64,000 bases of DNA from SZAS-103 sp038234715 (GTDB lineage: Bacteria > Pseudomonadota > Gammaproteobacteria > Xanthomonadales > Xanthomonadaceae), in contig JBBQTD010000013.1 of NCBI GenBank assembly GCA_038234715.1, forward strand, positions 1 through 64,000, written 5' to 3'. Positions 53,536-63,688 of the stretch are shown in pieces (within the stretch, counting starts at the first letter, position 1; every line of letters starts with the position of its first letter). The notes below the pieces were generated by a model. The model worked only from the letters and a program-made list of their open reading frames with translations, was not told the origin of the DNA and made no database searches. The translations under genes and the position numbers were made by a program.

Positions 53536-54748
53536 GCCGCGCCAGCGCGCTCTCGATCCGCGCGAACACCTCGCGCATCACATCGGCTTCCGGCAGCAAT
53601 GTGATCCGGAAGTGGTTGCGGTAAGGCACGTTGAAGCTCGATCCGGGCACGATCAGCACGTGTTCGTGTTCAAGCAGTTCCAGCGCGAAGCGATGGTCGT
53701 TCAGTTGTGGCAGCAGGTCGCGACGGAATGAGGGAAATGCGTACAGCGCGGCGTCGGGCGCAACCAGGTCCAGATAGCGGCTCGCCTCGCAGCATTCGAT
53801 CGCCGCGCGTCGCGATTCGTAGAGCCGACCGCCAGGCGCGCACAGCGGCGCGATTGTCTGCGGTCCCTGCAATGCCGCGGGCACAGCCCACTGGCCTGGC
53901 ACGTTCGAGCACAGCCGCAACGCGCTGAGCAGGTCGATCGAATGCGCGTAATCGCCGAGTCGCCACGGATCGCCACCGAGCACGCCCCAACCCACGCGCC
54001 AGCCGCAGGCACGGTGCAGCTTCGAGAGTCCACCAAAACTCAGGCACGGCACGTCGCCCGCCAGCGAGCCCATCGGGATGAACTGCGCATCGTCGTAGAG
54101 GATGCCTTCGTAGATCTCGTCGGAAAGCAGCAGCAACTGATGTTTGGCGGCAATCGCCACGAAACGTTCGAGCACCGCGCGCGGATAAGTCGCACCGGTC
54201 GGATTGTTGGGATTGATCACGACCAGCGCACGGGTGCGTGGCGTGATCAGCGCCTCGATCGCATCCGGGTCTGGCACATAGCCGTGCTCGGCGCGGCAGT
54301 CGTAGTACACCGGCACGCCGTCGTTGAGGATCGTGGCGGCGCTCCACAACGGGTAGTCGGGGCTCGGCAGCAGCACTTCGTCGCCAGGATTGAGCAGGGC
54401 GCGCAAGGCGATGTCGATCAGCTCGCTCACCCCATTGCCAAGAAATACCTGTTCGGACAGCACCGCCTGCCCGTCGCGGTGCGAATAGTGCGCGGCGATG
54501 GCGTCCCGTGCTTCAGGCAAGCCTTGCTGGTGCGTGTACGCATCGCTGCGTTCAATGTGACCCGCGATCGCAGCCTGCAGATGTTCCGGGGCGCGAAACC
54601 CGAACGCACCCGGATTGCCGATGTTGAGCTTGATCAACTGGTGGCCGCGCGCTTCGAGCTCGCGCGCATGGCGGGCGAGTTCGCCGCGGATTTCGTAGCG
54701 CACTTCGCGCAGGCGTTCGCGGGTGATCAGGGGGATGGCGGTCGTCAT
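53525..54748 (-). CDS. Pyridoxal-phosphate aminotransferase, AlaA-like
   Basis: 407 residues, fold type I, class I/II aminotransferases. Seen are KLNIGNPGAFGFRAPEH, ELIDIALRALLNPGDEVLLP, PNNPTGATY, the PLP-binding Lys in FGGLSKLHRACGWRVGW and a C-terminal Arg-region YRNHFRITLLPEAD. The length and motifs fit glutamate-pyruvate aminotransferase AlaA. The specificity for alanine is inferred from family similarity. Confidence 0.9.
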   Translation of the reverse strand: MTTAIPLITRERLREVRYEIRGELARHARELEARGHQLIKLNIGNPGAFGFRAPEHLQAAIAGHIERSDAYTHQQGLPEARDAIAAHYSHRDGQAVLSEQVFLGNGVSELIDIALRALLNPGDEVLLPSPDYPLWSAATILNDGVPVYYDCRAEHGYVPDPDAIEALITPRTRALVVINPNNPTGATYPRAVLERFVAIAAKHQLLLLSDEIYEGILYDDAQFIPMGSLAGDVPCLSFGGLSKLHRACGWRVGWGVLGGDPWRLGDYAHSIDLLSALRLCSNVPGQWAVPAALQGPQTIAPLCAPGGRLYESRRAAIECCEASRYLDLVAPDAALYAFPSFRRDLLPQLNDHRFALELLEHEHVLIVPGSSFNVPYRNHFRITLLPEADVMREVFARIESALARHAA

Positions 54749-54852
54749 GTCGGAAAAGGCTGGTCCGGGCTACCGGGAAACCACAAGCCTAGCGGATGCC
54801 GCGTCGCGCGTCCGCTGCACGGTGCGGCCCATGCGCAGCTACAATGATCCCA

Positions 54853-55953
54853 ATGCAGCCAAGCGCGGACGCACGCACCCATCTGATTGCCATCGGTTGG
54901 CCCGACGATGCTGCGGCGCGCGCGACCCTTGCGGCCTTGCCCGAAGGCCGGCTCGCGCGCGTGAGCGCGCAGCACCGTTCGGGCTATACGGTTGCGACGG
55001 CGTTCGACCATGAATTCCCCGCCCAGGCGCTTGCGGCCTGGATGCGGCCGCGGTTTCCGGCCGAAGACCGCGCAGTGGTCGGCGACTGGGTGTTGCTCGA
55101 GCCTGCGACCGACCAGATCGTCGTCCTGCTGCCGCGACGCACCCTGCTCAAGCGCGCCGCGGCTGGCGAGGCCTACAAGCAGCAGCCGATCGCCGCGAAC
55201 ATCGACAGCGTGCTCGTGGTCAGCGGGCTGGACATGGATTTCAATCCACGCCGGCTCGAACGTTACCTGGTGCTGGTGCGCGCGAGCGGCGCCGAACCCG
55301 TGCTGGTGCTCACCAAGAACGATCTGCACCCGGATACCGATGTTGCCGCATTGCTCGCCGGGATCTCCGCGCAGGGCGTCGCGATCCATCGCGTCAATGC
55401 GAAGGATCCGGCCAGCGTCGCGGCGTTGCATCCGTATCTCGGCCCGGGCTGCAGCGCGGTGCTGATCGGTTCTTCGGGGGCGGGCAAGTCCACGCTGACC
55501 AATACCTTGCTGGGCACCCAGAACATCCGGACCGCGGCGGTGCGCGCGCACGATTCGCGCGGTCGCCACACCACCACCCATCGTGCGTTGATCGCATTGC
55601 CGCAGGGCGGATGCCTGATCGATTCGCCAGGCATGCGCGAGCTCAAGCTGACCGGCGAGGAAAACCTCGAGGACGGCGGCTTCGAGGACATCGAGGCGCT
55701 CGGCACCCAATGCCGGTTCAACGATTGCAGGCACGTCAGTGAACCTGGCTGTGCAATCCGCGCGGCGTTGGATGCCGGCACGCTGGATGCGGCGCGCTAC
55801 GCGAACTACCGCAAGCTCGGCGGCGAAGTCGCTGCCGCCGCGCAAGGCCTCGCCGCGCAACAGGCGCGCCGTGCCGACGTGCGCGTGGCGGACCGGGCTC
55901 ACGCTTCCGCCAAGGCGAGGAAGCGCCTCGACGACAATTACGGCAAACGCTGA
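54853..55953 (+). CDS. rsgA: Ribosome small subunit-dependent GTPase A
   Basis: 366 residues. A circularly permuted GTPase that checks maturation of the 30S subunit. It has an N-terminal OB fold (VGDWVLLEPATDQIVVLLPR), G4 LTKNDLH, G1 GSSGAGKSTL, G3 DSPGMREL and a zinc knuckle CRFNDCRHVSEPGC. In-frame ATGs at 54796 and 54844 are other possible starts. Only 11 bp separate it from the QEGLA gene. Confidence 0.95.
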   Translation: MQPSADARTHLIAIGWPDDAAARATLAALPEGRLARVSAQHRSGYTVATAFDHEFPAQALAAWMRPRFPAEDRAVVGDWVLLEPATDQIVVLLPRRTLLKRAAAGEAYKQQPIAANIDSVLVVSGLDMDFNPRRLERYLVLVRASGAEPVLVLTKNDLHPDTDVAALLAGISAQGVAIHRVNAKDPASVAALHPYLGPGCSAVLIGSSGAGKSTLTNTLLGTQNIRTAAVRAHDSRGRHTTTHRALIALPQGGCLIDSPGMRELKLTGEENLEDGGFEDIEALGTQCRFNDCRHVSEPGCAIRAALDAGTLDAARYANYRKLGGEVAAAAQGLAAQQARRADVRVADRAHASAKARKRLDDNYGKR

Positions 55954-55964
55954 CAGGCGCCGCC

Positions 55965-57239
55965 ATGGATACGAGCACGCCGCCGCTGACGCCCGAACTT
56001 GCGCACTACGCAGCGCTCGACGCGCGCATGGTTGTGGCCGTACGCGGCATCGAACTGCTCGCGACGGTCAGCTGGCCCGCGCAGGCACAGACCGATTTCC
56101 TTGGCTCCCGCAAGCGCGGCGTCATGCAGATGCCGCAAATCAGGTATCCGGTGCAACAGCACGCTGCCGTGCGCGCCGAGCTCGACGCAATCCGTGCAGA
56201 AACCGATCCATCCCACCCGCTCGGCTCCTACATCAGCCGCACCTGCGAAAGCTGGAGCGTCGCGACCCTGCTGCTTGAAGCATTGGGCACGACCGACATC
56301 ACCGAGCATTCGATCCGCCTGTTCGGTCGTCCCGGCGACCGCCTGCCCGGCGATGGCCCGACGAATATCGATGCCGCCCAGCATTTCATCGCGATCGCCG
56401 ATGAACTCGATCGTGAGCTCGCGACCACGATCATGCCGGACGACATCCCGGCCGAGGCGCTCCAGGTCGACCTGCAGGCCAAGCTCGATGCGTTTTTCGT
56501 GCATCACAAGATCACCGTGGTGCTCGATCCGTGCCTGATCGCGAAGGCCGCGGCGGGCCCGACGCGCATCCGCCTGCGCACCGCAGCGGCATTCAGCGAA
56601 TACGATCGGCAGCAACTGCTCGAACACGAAGCCTTCGTGCATTCGCTGACCGCGCTCAACGGGCGTGAGCAACCCTGGCTGAAGTCCCTCGGGCGATCTT
56701 CGCCGCGCGTGACCGCAACCCAGGAAGGCCTCGCGACATTCGCCGAACAGATCACCGGCGCGATCGACATCACCCGCATGAAACGCATCAGCCTGCGCAT
56801 CATCGCGATCCACATGGCACTGGGCGGCGCGAACTTCCTCGATGTCTTCGATTTCTTCTCCAGCGCGGGGCAAAGCCCGACTGACAGCTTCACGTCCGCG
56901 CAACGCGTATTCCGCGGCGCGCCACTGGGCGGCGGCGCGGCATTCACCAAGGACACGGTGTACCTGCATGGCCTGCTCAGCGTGCACACGTTTTTCCGCT
57001 GGGCGTTGCGCAACCGGCGGCTGCGGCTGTGTCGGCTGCTGTTTGCGGGCAAGATGGCACTGCAGGACGTGCTCGCATTCGAGCCGCTCTACGATGACGG
57101 GTTTCTCGCACCGCCGCTGTACATCCCGCCATGGGTGCAGCGCGCGAACGGCCTCGCCGGCATGCTCGCGTTCTCGCTGTTCGCGAACAAGATCCGGCTC
57201 GACAACGTCGATGTGGGCGACCTGGTGCTCGGGCTGTAA
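55965..57239 (+). CDS. DUF1704 (QEGLA-motif) putative metallopeptidase
   Basis: 424 residues. Annotated families of this kind are called flavohaemoglobin expression-modulating QEGLA motif proteins. The putative zinc site is HEAFVHS (an HExxxH motif) with the downstream Glu in TQEGLATFAEQ. The same pair occurs in the eukaryotic DUF1704 tyrosine carboxypeptidases (MATCAP). The C-terminal part is helical with LHGLLSVHTFFRWAL and KDTVYLHG. The bacterial substrate is unknown. It follows rsgA closely and is probably cotranscribed with it. Confidence 0.88.
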   Translation: MDTSTPPLTPELAHYAALDARMVVAVRGIELLATVSWPAQAQTDFLGSRKRGVMQMPQIRYPVQQHAAVRAELDAIRAETDPSHPLGSYISRTCESWSVATLLLEALGTTDITEHSIRLFGRPGDRLPGDGPTNIDAAQHFIAIADELDRELATTIMPDDIPAEALQVDLQAKLDAFFVHHKITVVLDPCLIAKAAAGPTRIRLRTAAAFSEYDRQQLLEHEAFVHSLTALNGREQPWLKSLGRSSPRVTATQEGLATFAEQITGAIDITRMKRISLRIIAIHMALGGANFLDVFDFFSSAGQSPTDSFTSAQRVFRGAPLGGGAAFTKDTVYLHGLLSVHTFFRWALRNRRLRLCRLLFAGKMALQDVLAFEPLYDDGFLAPPLYIPPWVQRANGLAGMLAFSLFANKIRLDNVDVGDLVLGL

Positions 57240-57335
57240 GCCGTCGCAGGTCCGCGCGCAGTTCGCCTGATCGTGGCTTCAAGGGCATAATCCGACCCTT
57301 CGCGGGCCGCCGGCGCCGCATCGGGATACGGTGAC

Positions 57336-58211
57336 ATGGGCGAGTCGAAGCGCAAGGCCAGCGAATTGAGTGTCAGGGAATCGACCGGGGACGCCATGCG
57401 ACCGATCCACTTCATCTCGGGGCTCCCGCGCTCCGGCTCGACCCTGCTGTCGGCGCTGCTGCGGCAGAATCCGCGCTTCCACGCCGGCATGAGCGGCCCC
57501 GTAGCCGGCATGTTCGCGAACCTGCTCGGCGAGATGAGCGGGCGCAACGAGTTTTCCGTGTTCATCACAGACGAGCAGCGCAAGCGCGTCCTTAGCGGCC
57601 TGTTCCCGGCTTTCTACGGCCCGGAGTTCGATGCCGAGGTGATCTTCGACACCAACCGGATGTGGTGCACGAAACTGCGCACGCTCAAGGCATTGCTGCC
57701 GCAGAGTCGCATCATCGCGTGCGTGCGCCACCTGCCCTGGGTGATCGACAGCGTCGAGCGGCTGATCCGCAAGAACACGTTCCAGCCATCTTCCATTTTC
57801 AACTACCAGTCCGGTGGCACGGTGTACTCGCGCGTCGACGCGCTGGCCAACGGCGATGGCATGGTCGGCTTCGCCTTCAGTGCGCTCAAGGAAGCGTACT
57901 TCGACGAATCCGCGGGCACCCAGATGATGCTGTTGCAATACGAGACGCTCACACGCGAGCCGGCACGCGCCCTGGCGTCGATCTATTCCTTCATCGGCGA
58001 GGCGCCGTTCAAGCACGACTTCGACAACGTGAGCTACGACGCATCCGAATTCGACCAGCGCGCGGGCACCCCCGGGCTGCACAAGGTGCGCGCGAAAGTG
58101 GAACCAACCGAGCGCCAGACGATCCTGCCGCCGGAGATCGTGCGGCGTTTCGAGAACGACGCATTCTGGCGCGATCCGGCGCAGAACATTCGCGGCGTGC
58201 GGGTCGTCTGA
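57336..58211 (+). CDS. Sulfotransferase family protein
   Basis: 291 residues. The PAPS 5'-phosphosulfate loop is ISGLPRSGSTLLSALL (about 27-42), and ACVRHLPWVIDSVERLIRKN supplies the 3'-phosphate-binding Arg/Ser region. It is a soluble cytoplasmic enzyme that would transfer sulfate from PAPS to an unknown acceptor. An ATG at 57396 (MRPIHFISGLP) with GGGGAC before it is an alternative start that removes 20 poorly conserved residues. A PLP decarboxylase gene follows by 9 bp, likely in one transcript. Confidence 0.88.
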   Translation: MGESKRKASELSVRESTGDAMRPIHFISGLPRSGSTLLSALLRQNPRFHAGMSGPVAGMFANLLGEMSGRNEFSVFITDEQRKRVLSGLFPAFYGPEFDAEVIFDTNRMWCTKLRTLKALLPQSRIIACVRHLPWVIDSVERLIRKNTFQPSSIFNYQSGGTVYSRVDALANGDGMVGFAFSALKEAYFDESAGTQMMLLQYETLTREPARALASIYSFIGEAPFKHDFDNVSYDASEFDQRAGTPGLHKVRAKVEPTERQTILPPEIVRRFENDAFWRDPAQNIRGVRVV

Positions 58212-58220
58212 GATCCAGCC

Positions 58221-59600
<1,380 letters not shown>

Positions 59601-59716
59601 TTCGCCCGGGAAAAGCGCGGCGGATTTGACCAGCTACGCTGTTGAAAGCCAGTAGTATGGTTCGCGATTGCTTTGCAAGATGCGACTGAAGTTGCCGATC
59701 CAGATCCCGGCTCGCC

Positions 59717-59790
59717 CGCGCTCTCCATTCCCGATTCCCGATTCCCGGCTCTCTCCATTCCCGACTCCCCATCCCCGATTCCCGGCTCCC
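59717..59790 (+). repeat. Low-complexity repeats of ATTCCCGATTCCCG in the maeB leader
   Basis: At least six imperfect copies of a 7-9 bp unit (ATTCCCG, ACTCCCC, ATCCCCG), interspersed with GGCTCTC phrases, fill the 75 bp immediately upstream of the maeB ATG. No Shine-Dalgarno can be seen in them. The composition is common in intergenic spacers of this bacterial group, from general knowledge. Confidence 0.65.
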
Positions 59791-59792
59791 CC

Positions 59793-62084
59793 ATGACCGA
59801 AGACCCCCTCAAGCAAGCCGCGCTCGACTACCACCGCCAGCATCCGCCGGGGAAGATCAAGGTCGCGCCGACCAAGCCGATGCTGACCCAGCGCGATCTC
59901 GCGCTTGCGTATTCGCCCGGAGTCGCACACGCCTGCGATGCGATCGTCGCCGACCCGAACCAGGCATCGGAGCTCACTGCGCGCGGCAACCTCGTGGCGG
60001 TCATCACCAATGGCACCGCAGTGCTTGGCCTCGGCAACATCGGCCCACTTGCGGGCAAGCCGGTCATGGAAGGCAAGGGCGTGCTGTTCCAGAAGTTCGC
60101 GGGCATCGATGTGTTCGACATCGAGATCGCCGAGAACGATCCCGACAAGCTCGTCGACATCATCGCCAGCCTCGAGCCGACGTTTGGCGGCATCAACCTC
60201 GAGGACATCAAGGCGCCGGAATGTTTCATCGTCGAGCGCAAGCTGCGCGCGCGCATGAACATCCCGGTCTTCCACGACGACCAGCACGGCACCGCGATCA
60301 TCGTCGGCGCGGCGGTCATCAACGCGTTGCATGTGGTCGGCAAGGACATCGGCGAGGTGAAGCTCGCGACCACCGGCGCAGGCGCTGCCGGCATCGCATG
60401 CCTGGACATGCTGGTCGGGCTCGGCTTGAAGATGGAGAACATCCTCGCATTCGATCGCGACGGCGTGATCCATACCGGCCGCACCGACCTTGACCCCGAC
60501 AAGGCGCGCTATGCGCGCGATACCAATGCACGCACGCTCGCCGAAATCGTCAACGGCGCCGACATTTTTCTCGGATTGTCTGCAGGCGGCATCCTGAAGG
60601 CACACATGCTTGCGACGATGGCCGATCGACCGATCATCATGGCGCTTGCGAATCCGTATCCGGAAATCGATCCGGCCGAAGCGCGTGCGGCGCGCCCGGA
60701 CTGCATCATTGCGACGGGTCGCTCGGACTATCCGAACCAGGTCAACAATGCATTGTGTTTCCCGTACATCTTCCGTGGCGCGCTTGATGTCGGCGCGACC
60801 GAAATCGACGAGGCGATGAAGCGCGCATGCGTGCATGCGATCGCGCAGATCGCGCGCAAGGAAGCCTCCGACCTCGGCGCCGCATACAGTGGCGATGCGC
60901 CGAAGTTCGGCGCCGACTATCTCATCCCGCGGCCGTTCGACCCGCGCCTGCTGGTCGCGCTTGCGCCCGCCGTCGCACAGGCCGCGATGGATTCGGGCCT
61001 CGCATTGCGGCCGATCACGGACATGGACGCGTACCGCGAAAAGCTCGGCCAGTTCGTGTACCGCACCAGCCTGATCATGAAGCCGGTGTTCGAGCGTGCG
61101 CGCGCCAACGTGCAGCGCGTCGTCTACGCCGAGGGCGAGGAAGAAGTCGCACTGCGCGCAGTACAGGTCATCGCCGACGAACGCTTCGCGTGGCCGATCC
61201 TGGTTGGCCGACCCGCGGTGATCGAGGCGCGCATCGTGAAACTCGGCCTGCGCATCCGTGCGGGCACCGACTTCGAACTGTGCAACATCGACGACGATCC
61301 GCGCTTCAACGCGTACTGGCAGCAATACCACGCACTCACCGAGCGTCGCGGAGTCACGCCCGCAGCGGCCAAGAACCTCATGCGCTCGCGCTCGTCGCTG
61401 ATCGCCGCGCTGATGGTCGAACGCGGCGAAGCCGATGCGATGATCTGCGGCCTCGTCGGTCGCTATCAGAAGAAACTCGGTTACCTGCGCAGCGTGTTCG
61501 CGCTGGAACACGGCGTGAGTTCAACCTCGGCAATGACCCTGGTGATCAACGACAAGGGCGCGTGGTTTTTCCTCGACACGCATTGCCAGGTCGATCCGAC
61601 TGCCGAACAGATCGCCGAGGCAACCGTGCAGGCGGCATTGCGCATGACCCTGTTCGGCGTCGTGCCGAAAGTCGCGCTGTTGTCGCATTCGAACTTCGGC
61701 AGCCATACCGATGCGAGCGCCACCAAGATGCGCCGCGTGCGCGAGTTGCTGGTCGCGCGCGATCCGGGCATGGAAGTCGAAGGCGAGATGCAGGCCGACG
61801 CCGCATGGAACGAAGACCTGCGCCTGCGGATGTTCCCGAACAGCGCGCTGAAGGGTCGCGCGAATCTTTTCGTGATGCCGAACCTGTCGACCGCCAACAT
61901 CACCTACAACATGGTGCGGGTGATGACCGACGGCGTCGCGATCGGCCCGATCCTGATGGGCATCAACCGCCCCGCACACATCCTCACCCCCGCATCGACG
62001 GTGCGCCGCGTGGTCAACATGACCGCCATCGCGGCGGTGGAGGCCCAGGTCAGGAAACAGGTCAGGGTTGCGGAGCGCCTGTAG
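59793..62084 (+). CDS. maeB: NADP-dependent malic enzyme with phosphotransacetylase-like domain
   Basis: 763 residues. It decarboxylates malate to pyruvate with NADP. The N-terminal malic enzyme part (about 1-430) has SPGVAHACDAI, GNIGPLAGKPVMEGKG, the metal-binding VFHDDQHGTAI and the cofactor motif TGAGAAGIACL. The C-terminal 330 residues form a phosphate acetyl/butyryl transferase-like domain (RANVQRVVYAEGEEEVALRA), usually non-catalytic and regulatory. The ATG at 59793 was chosen because the in-frame upstream extension is only translated repeat. Normal full length (about 760). Confidence 0.95.
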   Translation: MTEDPLKQAALDYHRQHPPGKIKVAPTKPMLTQRDLALAYSPGVAHACDAIVADPNQASELTARGNLVAVITNGTAVLGLGNIGPLAGKPVMEGKGVLFQKFAGIDVFDIEIAENDPDKLVDIIASLEPTFGGINLEDIKAPECFIVERKLRARMNIPVFHDDQHGTAIIVGAAVINALHVVGKDIGEVKLATTGAGAAGIACLDMLVGLGLKMENILAFDRDGVIHTGRTDLDPDKARYARDTNARTLAEIVNGADIFLGLSAGGILKAHMLATMADRPIIMALANPYPEIDPAEARAARPDCIIATGRSDYPNQVNNALCFPYIFRGALDVGATEIDEAMKRACVHAIAQIARKEASDLGAAYSGDAPKFGADYLIPRPFDPRLLVALAPAVAQAAMDSGLALRPITDMDAYREKLGQFVYRTSLIMKPVFERARANVQRVVYAEGEEEVALRAVQVIADERFAWPILVGRPAVIEARIVKLGLRIRAGTDFELCNIDDDPRFNAYWQQYHALTERRGVTPAAAKNLMRSRSSLIAALMVERGEADAMICGLVGRYQKKLGYLRSVFALEHGVSSTSAMTLVINDKGAWFFLDTHCQVDPTAEQIAEATVQAALRMTLFGVVPKVALLSHSNFGSHTDASATKMRRVRELLVARDPGMEVEGEMQADAAWNEDLRLRMFPNSALKGRANLFVMPNLSTANITYNMVRVMTDGVAIGPILMGINRPAHILTPASTVRRVVNMTAIAAVEAQVRKQVRVAERL

Positions 62085-62141
62085 CGTCCACTGCAACGCT
62101 TCACCGTCTGACTGGACTTCCGTTCGTGTGTGTTTGAACTT

Positions 62142-62168
62142 CCGTTCGTGGTGAGCCTGTCGCACCAT
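62142..62168 (+). repeat. Dispersed 27-bp repeat, copy 2
   Basis: Inverse orientation to 25186-25212; 26 of 27 bases match (one A to C change). It is located in the 111-bp gap between convergent maeB and the glycosyltransferase. A shorter direct repeat, ACTTCCGTTCGTG, precedes it (62115-62150). Confidence 0.75.
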
Positions 62169-62195
62169 GATCGGAAGTAGCCGTGGACCACCAGG

Positions 62196-63158
62196 CTACA
62201 ACCGAAACCTCGGCTCTGTCGCCTCCGGCTCACCACGTGCACGCCGCAGCTTGTTCAACACGCGCGCCTGCAGCCGCAACGCATTGAGCGCGCGCGATCG
62301 GGTTCCAGGCGGCGCCGCCTCGCGCTCCGACCAGATCCACCGTAACAGCGGCACCCTCGATCCACCCGACATCGCCTGTTGCAGTACTGCCAGCAACACA
62401 GCCGCGCGCTCGTGATCGCGCAGCCGATGCGCGACGAAGACTTCCAGGAGGCGGCGGCGTTCGATCAGCCACGCGCGATTGCCGCCAGGCACCGGGCCTG
62501 CGTCGCGTCCGACCGGCGAGAACGCCTCACCATGCCGCCGGTATTGCACCAGCGTCCGATCGACATACGCAACGCCGCGCCCTGCCGCAGCACACAGCGC
62601 GAGCCACCAGTCGTGGAACACGCCATCCGGGAAAGGCAGCGCAGCCTCGAACAGGCTGCGCCGCAGCACGCACGCATGCCCCGAAACCGAATTCGCGAAC
62701 ACGAACTGCAGCGGCTTGCGCCCATGCATCATCGCGCGATCGCCCGAGATCCTGCGTCCACTGCGCCGGCCATCACCGTCGATGTATTCCGAATCGCAGT
62801 ACGCAAGGTCGGCGTCACCGATCGCCGCGAGCAGCACCGACAACTTGTCCGCGTCCCAGATGTCGTCCTGGTCGCTGGGCGCGATGAACTCGCCCGTGCA
62901 CAGTGCTATCGCCCGCTCGAAGCTGCGCAGCGGGCCGAGATTGTGCGGGTTCGACTCGACGCGCACGCGTCCATCGCGGGCCGCATAGTCGCGCAGCAAC
63001 GCGAGAGTGCCGTCCTGCGATGCATCGTCGACCGCGACAACCTCCAGTCGCACATCGCGCTGCGCCAGGATCGAATCGAGCTGCTCGCGCAGATAGCGCT
63101 CGCCGTTGTACGTGCAAAGCGCGACCGAGACCAGCTGACCTGTGGGCGGCATCTGCAT
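62196..63158 (-). CDS. Family 2 glycosyltransferase
   Basis: About 320 residues from the ATG at 63158. GT-A fold: VSVALCTYNGERYLREQLDS, the sugar-nucleotide VVAVDDASQDGTLA, the DxD-type FIAPSDQDDIWD and GVFHDWWLALCAA. It transfers a sugar from a nucleotide donor to an unknown acceptor, probably surface polysaccharide. In-frame starts exist at 63188, 63152 and further upstream to 63368, but frames upstream of 63188 only translate the palindromic repeats. No other polysaccharide gene is adjacent inside the window. Confidence 0.88.
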   Translation of the reverse strand: MQMPPTGQLVSVALCTYNGERYLREQLDSILAQRDVRLEVVAVDDASQDGTLALLRDYAARDGRVRVESNPHNLGPLRSFERAIALCTGEFIAPSDQDDIWDADKLSVLLAAIGDADLAYCDSEYIDGDGRRSGRRISGDRAMMHGRKPLQFVFANSVSGHACVLRRSLFEAALPFPDGVFHDWWLALCAAAGRGVAYVDRTLVQYRRHGEAFSPVGRDAGPVPGGNRAWLIERRRLLEVFVAHRLRDHERAAVLLAVLQQAMSGGSRVPLLRWIWSEREAAPPGTRSRALNALRLQARVLNKLRRARGEPEATEPRFRL

Positions 63159-63211
63159 CGCGGTGACGGGCTCTCCTGACAAAGGCATGTTATCCAACCG
63201 CAGGCCGGGAT

Positions 63212-63319
63212 GCCCTTCCCCCCTTGCGGAAGAGGGGTGGCCCTGAAGCCCCTCTCCCCTTGCGGGAGAGGGGTTGCCCTGAAGCCCCTCTCCCCTTGCG
63301 GGAGAGGGGTTGGGGAGAG
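63212..63319. repeat. Three tandem 36-bp palindromic repeat units
   Basis: Units begin at 63212, 63248 and 63284. Each contains the near-palindrome CCCTCTCCCCTTGCGGGAGA plus GGGG; the second and third are almost identical through the stem, the first has several changes. The inverted arms would fold into a stable hairpin. They lie just upstream of the glycosyltransferase start, in its probable leader. Confidence 0.8.
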
Positions 63320-63688
63320 GGGAAAGCCCTTGCCCCACCCCCAGTGTCAACAGGCGCCGCATGAGCATCCTGTAATGCCCCCGTAGGGTTCCGGTAAGCC
63401 TCTGTCTGACATGATGTTTACCTCATCAACAGGGTCAATCATGGTCACCCGCCGCAGACGCGGTGGGTGGCCCGGGGAAATGGCATGAACGTGTCGGGGA
63501 ACATCCAGTCTGGCGTGTGCGAAAACGGGCCTGGCAGGCCGGTTTCATGCATGCGCGTGGGTGCCCCCGGGACGGCCCAGACGCGCGCGAGGATTCGGGC
63601 CGGCTTGTCGATGACGAACAACCCGGAACCACGCCGTCCTTCCCGGGAAAATACAACGACTTCTGACGACCGAAACCATGCGTGCGGG
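63320..63688. other. Intergenic region without recognised gene
   Basis: After the 36-bp repeats the sequence to about 63688 has no family I can recognise. A 99-codon frame (63734-63435, minus) is open, but it starts inside the repeat array, has no ribosome binding site and shows no domain. It may be the flank of the array that follows. Confidence 0.45.
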
